In this document: piece by piece, positions 56,551 through 64,000 of the stretch
How the letters are laid out: the number at the start of each line of letters is the position of its first letter
How positions within the stretch are numbered: the first letter of the stretch is position 1
NCBI GenBank assembly: GCA_028023455.1
Contig: JAQFVV010012508.1
Span: forward strand, 2,597,877-2,661,876
Direction of reading: 5' to 3'
DNA length: 64,000 nt
From: Epiperipatus broadwayi
Taxonomy: Eukaryota > Onychophora > Udeonychophora > Euonychophora > Peripatidae
Translations under genes and position numbers: made by a program
The notes under the pieces: generated by a model
Seen by the model: the letters and a program-made list of their open reading frames with translations, nothing else
The model's database searches: none
Told to the model about the DNA's origin: nothing

Positions 56551-56690
56551 AAAAAAAAAAAAAGAGAGAAAGAAAAAGAGAAAAAGGGAAGGGGGAAGGA
56601 AGGGGGGGGAAAAAGGGGAGGGGAAGAAAAAAAAGAGAAAAGAGAAAGAAGGGGGGGGGGGGGGAAAAAAAAAAAGAAAGAATACTTAAA
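56551..56690 (+). repeat. Polypurine tract with G runs
   Basis: About 140 nt of only A and G on the plus strand, including a G run of about 14 near 56652-56665 and several GGGG blocks. Could form triplex or quadruplex DNA. Its length is prone to sequencing error. Confidence 0.85.
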
Positions 56691-56744
56691 TATTAATAAT
56701 TCTATAACTGGAAGAATTAAGATTAATCCTCATCACCATTCCCT

Positions 56745-56870
56745 GTGTACAGTAGGTATATCATCCAACTTGGGATCAGAGGTCCCAAGATCAATTCTGG
56801 TACTCAAACCTCTTGTGAAATCCCAAGCAATAAAGTCATGTCTTTATCATCATCATCATCATCATTAAGA
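56745..56870 (+). repeat. tRNA-Pro-like SINE copy with ATC tail
   Basis: CAACTTGGGATCAGAGGTCC and AAGATCAATTCTGGTACTC match the unit at 21545. A short body (CTCTTGTGAAATCCCAAGC) and ATCATCATCATCATCATC tail follow. Confidence 0.6.
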
Positions 56871-57289
56871 ATCAGTACATATGTTATTCTAACTATCTAA
56901 AAAATTAAAGGTGAGTTTGTGATTACTATATAAACTGATTCATAAACTATAAATATGCCTGCATATACATAATTGTCCTAACATTTTTCTAGTGACATTT
57001 TGCTGTCCTGATCTTTAAATTCTTTTGTGGCAACCGTTTTTGTTTGAAGGATTTCAACAAGTGGGTTAATTGTAGTTTTCAATTATAATCTAGTCTCTTA
57101 TATAAACTCTAGATAAAAACAATTATTATTGTCCCTCTTTAAAATGTCTTTAAAATATAGATGGGGCAACATCTTATATGCCCAAGTTCACCATAAGACA
57201 CTTTGAGGTAATCTGTTAGTATTTGTTCATTTCATGTTTAAGTCCATCAAAAATGTGTGGTTGTAATAATTTATTCAATATAATTGCAT

Positions 57290-57450
57290 CCATATACTTC
57301 TTCATGAATAATATTTCTGTAGTGTAATTTTCACTACACCATTCTCATGCAAGGTAAGGATTGGTTTCTATCCACTTTTAAGTTCTTGGGTAGTTATGTA
57401 ATCATAAACATATGACCAAAGACATGTGAAAAAGATGTATGATCCCAAAG
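57290..57450. repeat. Foldback repeat G, single arm
   Basis: TTCATGAATAATATTTCTGTA and GGTTTCTATCCACTTTTAAG match the left arm of 23335-23745. Confidence 0.6.
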
Positions 57451-57500
57451 ATGCAGATTTCATACTAAATCAGCACTCATCAGTTGGTCCAGATCACATT
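57443..57500 (-). ncRNA. Family C hammerhead fragment
   Basis: Minus strand: GAUCUGGACCAA, CUGAUGA (57477-57483), stem II GUGCU-GAUUU-AGUAU (two wobbles), GAAA (57458-57461), then non-matching sequence. Core and stem II survive, stem III/I 3' strand lost. Confidence 0.5.
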
Positions 57501-57525
57501 CTCTTACACATATCTTTATCATTAA

Positions 57526-58119
57526 GCATCACATGATCACCATCTGTTATACTAGCACATAATTGTTTATAAACAAGGCAAAACTCTCCATATAGTAGTG
57601 CCACCCTTTGGCAACCAGAGGAATCAATGGATGCCAGAAGGCTTGTGCATAAAATCCCTATCTAATGCCTATTCAGCCAATATCCCCAGACTAGTTTTTG
57701 GCTTGTGGCCTTCATCAGTGAGGAGCTTTGGATCTGAGAGCACTGCACCTAGATCTTAAGTTCTAATGCAACCCTCCAGCAACCACCTTTTATCTCTACT
57801 TAACTATAAAACTATGAGAATGAAATTGAAAACACAAAAATATTTTCAATCTAAGCTCAATAGCTTATATAGTCATATGGGTCTGAACTCAGTTCAGCAC
57901 CCATACATTTTGGTGTCTTTGGTTCTTTAACAACCATAGCCACCACTATCCTATAAAGCAGGATTGGTGTTAAGCCATTAAGCATCATCACATGATCACC
58001 ATCTCTTGTACTAGAACAATTGTTTATAAACAAGGCAAAACTCTCCATACAGTAGTGCCACCCTGTGCCAACCAGAGTAATCAGGATGGCACTACTGTAT
58101 GGAGGGTTTTGCCTTGTTT
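57526..58119 (-). mobile_element. HHR repeat family A, more-than-unit insertion with 18-bp TSD
   Basis: Perfect 18-bp repeats ACATATCTTTATCATTAA (57508-57525 and 58120-58137) enclose 594 bp. The start GCATCACATGATCACCATC (57526) recurs at about 57980 (GCATCATCACATGATCACC), so the insert is one unit of about 454 bp followed by a second, partial, hairpin-like unit. Ribozyme on the minus strand near 57681-57730: CUGAUGA (57712-57718), stem II GGC/GCC, AAAAC for GAAAC, CUAG, UC, UGGGGA. Confidence 0.85.
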
Positions 58120-58139
58120 ACATATCTTTATCATTAATA

Positions 58140-58420
58140 CATATAGATAGCCAATTATTACAGTTTAATTGATAAGTGTCAAACTTTCTGCCATCACAAC
58201 TTTGACACAAAACACTAAGCGGATATTCTCTTATTAATGAATGACTAATAAAAATAGTCTTCAGTCTTGTAGTAGTAATTTCAAAATTTTTTAAAGCAAT
58301 TATAAAATAAATGGTTCTAGTGCCTTTATGCTATTATAATGATAAGAAATTCATATTTTACCATTACACAATAAAGTTGGCTGAATACTATTTCTATATA
58401 AAACTAATTTAGTTAATGTC
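58140..58420. other. No gene seen
   Basis: AT-rich spacer. Confidence 0.5.
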
Positions 58421-58424
58421 GCCA

Positions 58425-58830
58425 TATGATCATCATCATCTTCAACCATTATCAATCCACTGCAGGATGAAGGTCTCTCCAAGTTCAATCCATCTTCTCC
58501 AATCTTTAGCTTCTCTTCTCCACATCACCCCTGCACACTTTCTTATTTCATCCATCCATCTCACATGTGGTATTTTTCTGGGTCTTTTACAATTTCTTGG
58601 AAACCAATTTAAGATTTCAATTGTCCATCTATTATCATCTCTTCTAGCAATATGTCCAGCCCAACTCCACTTCAATCTTTTAATTTTTTCAATGAGGTCA
58701 GTAACATTTGTTTGTTCTCTTACCTATATATTGCGTTTTTGATCTCTTCTTGTTACTCCCAACATGCATCTCTCCATACTTCTCTGAGTGGTCTGAAGTA
58801 TAATGAAATACCCTACTTTTTAATTTGTTT
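58425..58830 (-). pseudogene. RTE-like LINE, 3' end of ORF2
   Basis: Minus strand from about 58830: MLGVTRRDQKRNI, a stop, VREQTNVTDLIEKIKRLKW, then WAGHIARRDDNRWTIEILNW and PHVRWMDEIRKCAG to the stop, followed by a GATGATGATCAT tail (58425-58440 on plus). One stop and one frame change; otherwise the best RTE tail in the window. 5'-truncated. Confidence 0.85.
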
Positions 58831-58959
58831 AATATCAATCACGTATCAGAATTTAGATTAAAAGATTGTGCTTGTATTATTTTCAATTAATCAATAAAAC
58901 AGAGTATTTTAATACATGAATTTTTTTTTCTACAGTACAGACTTTTTCATACCTGCACT

Positions 58960-59335
58960 CCAATATGTAATATATAGAGTGTTTGAACTCAGACTTTTAC
59001 ATGAATCTCAACTATCTACATTATCTCATACTGCGGACATACTTGATCACACACATACTGAAAAGATAAGTAATCACTAATATACATATTTCATGCTAAA
59101 CCAGCACTCGTCAGTTGGTCCCAATTATCATCTCCACACATATATACAATCAATGTTCAGGTTATATTAAGATAGTCAATCTTCATGCTTTAATGGACAG
59201 GCTTCAATCCACTCTGCCCCACAATTCTTCAGCTATCTATTTCATTGAAAATCTGATGATGAAACACTCAAAGCCCATATTGTTGATCATAAGACACTGA
59301 CCCTTCATGTATAGGACATAATCCATTTATGTATA
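58960..59335 (-). mobile_element. HHR repeat family C, minus-strand copy
   Basis: From plus: TTTGAACTCAGACTTTTAC (tRNA-like end), hammerhead complement at 59064-59133, then body to ATAGGACATAATCCATTTATG. The unit is cut short in the body. Confidence 0.8.
59064..59133 (-). ncRNA. Hammerhead ribozyme, family C
   Basis: Minus strand: AGAU/AUCU, GACCAA with UUAGU, CUGACGA (59108-59114), stem II GUGCU-GGUUU-AGCAU, GAAA (59089-59092), UAUGUA, UA. Core complete with N7 = C, so a natural CUGACGA variant of this family. Confidence 0.75.
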
Positions 59336-59607
59336 GATTTACTTTGAAAATATTAAAATTGCTAATGGCCATTTGAGAAATTAAAATCACTTTTAAAAGT
59401 TAAAAACATGACATATGATTATTTATGTGAAAGAATGATTCAGTCACATTGTTTTTAGATATAATTTTATAATTTTGAAGCAAAATAGTTAAATTGGTTG
59501 CATTCTATATTTACTTTTAATTAATTATAGTTTTGCATAAATATACTTTCCAATAATTAAAACCTGGACCCTTGGAAAAACAACAAATCCAGTGACATTA
59601 AACCACT

Positions 59608-59802
59608 AAACATCACATGATCACTATATCCTTTGCTTACTCAAGCTGTTAAAACAATGGCAAATTTCCCATACAGTAGTGCCACCCAGTGCAAGCCATA
59701 GTAATCAATGATTTTGGGATATTGAATAAGTAGGCACTAGATAAGAATTTTATTCACAAACTTTCTTGCATCCATTGATTACTATGGCTTGCACTAGGTG
59801 GC
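59608..59802. mobile_element. HHR repeat family A, short form
   Basis: AACATCACATGATCACTATA to GCACTAGGTGGCTCTACTAC. The ribozyme core is missing. Flanks ACAACAAATCCAGTGAC and ACAACAAGATCCAATGGC may be a diverged TSD of about 20 bp. Confidence 0.6.
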
Positions 59803-60106
59803 TCTACTACAACAAGATCCAATGGCAGTAAAAAATTATAAAGAAAATAAAAGAATGCTAAAAATATCTTTTAAGAAATGTTTGATGATGATTAAAGTAG
59901 TTTGTAAGTCAGAATGATGAATTCTGTTTTTGAGATGGCGGAATACGGGAAATCATCTGTAGTAGTCTTATGATGAAACAAAGAATTAATAGAGATTCAA
60001 CTTCATGGATATTTTTATAATTATCCAAAGATCTAAAGCATCTTAAAATAATTGTATATCCAGCATAATTCATTGAGTAATTTTGAAGTTATGAGATATA
60101 AGAGTT

Positions 60107-60135
60107 CTGAAGAAGACTGCTGGGGCAATCGAAAC
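60107..60135 (+). ncRNA. PLE-type hammerhead-like motif
   Basis: CUGAAGA (60107-60113), extra A, stem II ACUGC/GCAAU-like with one mismatch, GAAAC (60131-60135), then UGUAAACUAUAAAAG. Same design as the motif at 8848. Confidence 0.45.
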
Positions 60136-60139
60136 TGTA

Positions 60140-60830
60140 AACTATAAAAGAGGGTGGTAAATAAAGCATTGTGTAACAGTAGTAAAGTGCATGGATGATT
60201 TAGTGTTATATGGTGTAGTTCATAGCGATGTGTATATAATCAGATATTATGACCAGCTATAGAATCCTTGATTCTTAGCAAAAAGAATATTTTAAACAAT
60301 AGGTCATGCCTTTCTCTGCTATTTGCAACATCCATTTTAAGAACAATGACTCATTCCTTAATTCCAGAGTCATCATTATAAATCTAAATGATCAATTAAG
60401 ATGGATGAATGTTCAAATGGATTTATAGAATCTTGTACTCTCAATATACATTCTGCAATCACTTGATTTCTTTTGCATTAACTAATTTAGCAATCTAATT
60501 AAGACTAATGTCTATTATTATTCACACTTATAATAAGTAGACCATAATATAATTATTAGAGTGTATTACTGGTGTTGATGCAGAACAATAAAAGCAGAGA
60601 AAGTCAAAGGATATTTTGTTTGATGTAACAATTAAGCTTTTTGACAAAGAAACTTTTCCTTTCACTCAAAGGGATGCTCTGTTTTTTTAATTATCTAAAA
60701 TTATAATCTAAATGTTAATACTATACATATATATACATAATGTTATGTAGTAATTTATTTATATACTTATGTATTAACATTGTATAAATTGTTAATCGAA
60801 ATGATAGGACTTAGAAATAAAGTTATAAAT
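60140..60830. other. No gene seen
   Basis: AT-rich; nothing recognised. Confidence 0.5.
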
Positions 60831-60834
60831 TAAT

Positions 60835-61240
60835 GACACCTCAGGCAGTTTACAATATTGCTTGCCCTGAAACACATTGTATGGAATCATATTATGGTGA
60901 GACCAGGGTCTCTCTATCGACTCAGCTAGCACTAACAGACCCTTCTTGTAGTTCAGTTTTCTCCCACACCACAGCTCAACTGGTCACGATTGCCAGCCTA
61001 AAGACCCAATGGTTGTTTGCAGAGAGCGTCATGCTCTTAAGAGAAAAATAAAGGGAGCTAACTTTATCGCTAAAGATAACAATTCTATAAACAGAAAAGA
61101 CTCTTGTTATAAGATCTCCAGAAAATGGAATACTTAACTACCTCATTTACATAAATTTGCATCGCTTTTAACCAACCGATTTATTTACAAAATGGCTATG
61201 AATATGAGGACCTCGGCCCTAGAAAGCGTTTAGCCACATA
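60835..61240 (+). pseudogene. Second Penelope-like element, GIY-YIG 3' remnant
   Basis: Starts in a GIY-YIG nuclease: VYNIACPETHC then MESYYGETRVSLSTQL (VYN and YYG at the GIY and YIG strands, with the typical ET-R-L following). After frame changes, ERALKRKIKGANFI-like sequence resembles the C-terminal block that precedes the INR region. It is followed at 61198-61229 by GAGGACCTCGGCCCTAG and AAAGCG, the worn form of a CUGAAGA-stem-GAAA PLE terminus. A different PLE lineage from 6392-8936. Confidence 0.7.
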
Positions 61241-61665
61241 CTTGGATACATATATTTAGTTTATATCAATCTACAGTATTAAGCTTTCTTGTCTTCAACT
61301 TTGTGTGTTCTTGCGTTTTAGCACATATATATTTATACATTGGAATAATTAGCCACAAAGTCTAAACTTTTTGCTCATTAATAACAATTGTAATTGGCTA
61401 TATTTCTGAAATTAATATTTGATTTTTTTTTTTTTGAGAAATTAATTAGTGATTAATGATGCGACTTTTGTTGTTGTTGTTTTATTGTTATATTTGTATT
61501 GTGATCAAACGCCTATAAGATATGTGTTTTTATATAATCTGTTTTTAGTACTAAAAAATAATATTAAATTTGTTAGTAATGTATATTGTACTGATTATTG
61601 TCTTATTTTATAATATATACATCTTCAAGATTATACTAACTAATTGCATTCTATATATATGAAAT
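61241..61665. other. No gene seen
   Basis: AT-rich; nothing recognised. Confidence 0.5.
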
Positions 61666-61669
61666 AAAG

Positions 61670-61775
61670 TCTGCTGGGTTGATGTGGAGAAGAGAGGCTA
61701 GAGGTCGAAGACGATGGATTGAACTCGGAGAGATCTTCATCCTACAGCGGATCGATAATGTTTGGAAATGATGAT
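61670..61775 (+). pseudogene. RTE-like LINE, extreme 3' end
   Basis: GGGTTGATGTGGAGAAGAGAG ... CGAAGACGATGGATTGAACT ... ATGATGATGATA tail: the last 100 bp of the RTE family. Confidence 0.7.
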
Positions 61776-62120
61776 GATATATTACGATCCTATAAGAAAA
61801 GTTTAAAAATCAAACAAAATTAGACTAAATTTTAATTTAATGAATAATTGCCTCGCTCAATCTTAATATATTGAATATATGTAAATTTGAATTTTGAATA
61901 ATCAATTTCAACTTTTGAACTGAAAATATTATATGTAATATACAGTAGAAAATACCATGCATATATTTAAAAACTATATATTTTGTCTGTAATATATATG
62001 AATTTAGATTATTCAATTTGATTTACAATTATCAAACCTTCTGCTCTCCCAACACACTACTCACTTCAGCTAAATACGTTAATGATTAATAGGTAATCTT
62101 TTTTTTCTTCACTATTAAAA

Positions 62121-62496
62121 TTGTAATTATAATTATGCACTCTTTTGCTTATATTAATATTTTATAAGCTTAGAGTTTTCGGGATGTAATTTTGGATCAC
62201 ATACTCATAGTTTTAAAAATGATAACTCCGTTATAAAGAGATTTATTGTATTGCAAATGATCTCAGCGCCATTAACAGAAGCGAAGCGTCAGTTACTCTC
62301 TCCAAACAATGGACCTGTTAAATATTCAAATATATTTGCATAAATGAATAACAACTTATAACGGAGTTATCATTTTTAAAGCTATGGATATGGGATTCAA
62401 AGTTACATCTCGAAAACGCCAAGCTTATAAAATCTTAAATATTAAATAATTATAGCGTCACTAATATATGCGAAAGAGGGCATAATTATAATTAAT
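62121..62496. repeat. Foldback element with conserved inverted arms
   Basis: Arms TGTAATTATAATTATGC... (62121) and GGCATAATTATAATTA (about 62480), with AAAAATGATAACTCCGTTATAA and complement inside (62215, 62355). The loop holds an unrelated GC-richer stretch (CAGCGCCATTAACAGAAGCG). No coding or ribozyme motif. Confidence 0.75.
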
Positions 62497-62644
62497 GATT
62501 AATTATTTATAATGCTAGAGATTATAAATATTATTCCTAGCCCAAATGTGAACTTTTAATCTGAATTAAGTTATGAGAGAAGAAAGTTTGAACATGTAAA
62601 TCAGTTTGCGATAATTTGTAATGATAAATTTAACAAATGATTAG

Positions 62645-62705
62645 GACATTGTGACCTGGGCCAACTGATGAGTGCTGAGTCATCATGAAATGCATCTTTA
62701 CCCAT
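62645..62705 (+). repeat. Family C hammerhead fragment
   Basis: GACCTGGGCCAA, CTGATGA (62665-62671), GTGCTGAGTCATCAT, GAAA (62687-62690), then unrelated sequence. Core and a weakened stem II only. Confidence 0.5.
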
Positions 62706-62924
62706 ATATTTTAAGAATGTGTGGTTGAATATAAAGTTTAAATATAAGTAATATATTCTCAAATTTTACTTTTATTTTAGTGCAATTTTCATCTTATCTC
62801 AACCATATCATATCCATATTTAGATAAATTGCTAAATGATTTTTATTCTGGATAAAATTAACACTTGGTTAGACTAATTCTTTGTATCAGATTTGCTAAC
62901 GATATCACAAATGAAGGTTCACAA

Positions 62925-63310
62925 AATGTTAGATAGAATTGACAAAGTTTGCATAGACAAAAAGTTATAGAGTATGTTAATGCTGTAAAATATTTAAAAA
63001 ATTGATTAAATGACATCGGAAATAATAATAATATGAAGGAAGAATTAAAATGGTAAATAGGATTTTAATAAGAAAACATTATTCTGTAATCAATTAAAAT
63101 TACATCTAAGATAAAGACGTGCTAAATGTTTTGTTTGAAGTTTCTATTTATAAGTTATAAAAATGACAACGGTTAAAAAATTGAGACAAAAAGTCTGGGC
63201 AATTTAAAGTAAGATTAATAATTTAGAAATGAAGACAAGAATAAGTGAATAAATAATATTATTAATAATTATAAACTTCCAAAAAATTAAGATGAGATAT
63301 GGGATTTCCA
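62925..63310 (+). pseudogene. LINE (RTE-type) fragment, heavily decayed
   Basis: Around 62937-63010 one frame reads RIDKVCIDKKVIEYVNAVKY (compare the usual EYVN-VKYLG block). Near 63107-63140 are SKIKTC and MFCLKFLF pieces of the thumb region. Several stops. Confidence 0.5.
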
Positions 63311-63592
63311 TTTGAGAATAAATAGTAATAATAAAGCACATTGTTATATTACAATTGCAAAAAGGAGTGTATTATTCATTATGAAAGTAATGCGAGAAGA
63401 TTATAAAAATAAGGGGGAATTAAAAGAAAGAATTGATTGATGATTTTAAGATGGAAATTTTTACTTATAATCATTTAAGGAGCGGAATGGTTTGGTTCAG
63501 CTGCCATACTATTAATTAATGTTGATTAATAATTGATGGAAATATTTTAACAGATAAAATATGAAATAATATATCATGAAAGAAATGTTTGA

Positions 63593-63885
63593 CACAGAGG
63601 CACAATTCTCCATACAGTAACGCCGCTCATTGCAAGCCAGAGTAATCAATGGTTGCAGGAAGGTTTGTGCATAAAATCCCTATCTAATGTGCACACATCC
63701 AATATCCCCAGACTAGTTTCTAGCTTGTGCCTTTCATAAGTGGGGAGCATTGAATCTAAGAGCACTGCACTCCTGCATTCATTGATTACTATTTCTTGCG
63801 CTGAGTGGCGCTACTGTATGGAGAGTTTTGCCTCTATGTCAAACAGCTTGTGTAAGCATAAAGAATGGTGATCGTGTGATGTTCA
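63593..63885 (-). mobile_element. HHR repeat family A, copy with decayed ribozyme
   Basis: CACAATTCTCCATACAGTAAC to GATCGTGTGATGTT. Ribozyme on the minus strand at 63711-63740: CUUAUGA (G5 to U), shortened stem II, GAAAC, CUAG, UC, UGGGGA, with UUGGAU and AUUCAA stem I halves still visible. Inactive. Confidence 0.65.
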
Positions 63886-64000
63886 GTGTTTTAAATAAAT
63901 GTTTGCATAGAACTAAGAATTTGAGACTATGTTTAACTTGACTAACATTGACAAATACCAAAAAATAAAAAATAAATATAAATTATTTTAAAAATATCTC

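Noticed and set aside
58416-58742. 108-codon plus-strand frame (similar ones at 535-853 and 18733-18927)
   Set aside because: Antisense shadow of the RTE-like 3' end; it recurs wherever that repeat occurs.

Overview
The window looks like intergenic DNA of an AT-rich invertebrate animal, roughly 70% A+T by eye. It has no operons, Shine-Dalgarno sites or long intact genes. The coding remnants are almost all non-LTR retrotransposons (RTE-like, Jockey/CR1-like and two other LINE types) and Penelope-like elements (PLEs). There are also tRNA-derived SINEs and many inverted repeats. The species cannot be named from the sequence. The only candidate host coding sequence is a possible first exon of a type II membrane protein on the minus strand (2616-2933).

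The main result is at least three dispersed repeat families, here called A, B and C, each carrying a self-cleaving hammerhead ribozyme (HHR) motif. All three have a CUGANGA...GAAA core, a short stem II, a two-part stem I with an internal loop, and a minimal, self-complementary stem III followed by U-H. Family C (about 445-465 nt per unit) also carries a tRNA-like pol III B box and occurs as head-to-tail tandems and inverted dimers. One C copy sits inside a LINE coding region between 14-bp target-site duplications (TSDs). Family A insertions have TSDs of 11-18 bp and one insertion is longer than a single unit. A family B insertion has an 11-bp TSD. TSDs of this kind, unit-length and more-than-unit-length inserts, and flanking HHRs match what is known of retrozymes: non-autonomous retroelements that pass through ribozyme-processed, often circular RNA. 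They do not fit DNA-type MITEs, which A and B resemble at first sight.

Layout. 0-6 kb: family A copy, RTE 3' end, candidate exon, nested foldback. 6.4-8.95 kb: a PLE on the minus strand with RT and GIY-YIG remnants, an inverted terminal copy and a 13-bp TSD. 10.5-11.7 kb: Tigger-like TIR element. 12.9-16.8 kb: PLE-type termini and C, B and A-like copies. 18-23 kb: LINE end, A and B copies, and a four-copy tRNA-Pro-like SINE tandem. 24-26.2 kb: a LINE interrupted by one monomeric and one tandem C insertion. 27.5-28 kb: a palindrome built from tandem repeats. 29-33 kb: three LINE types. 34-39.8 kb: A copies, a LINE C-terminus, B, and a TIR element. 40.7-44 kb: tandem C, three foldbacks and a 750-bp palindrome containing two A ribozymes. 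48.2-49.3 kb: the best LINE remnant. 50-64 kb: further A, B and C copies, SINEs, RTE pieces and a second PLE remnant.

How the parts may work together (inference): PLEs and LINEs supply reverse transcriptase and endonuclease, and the HHR families are non-autonomous passengers. In family C the pol III promoter of one tandem unit would transcribe into the next, and the ribozymes would cut the transcript into unit-length RNA.
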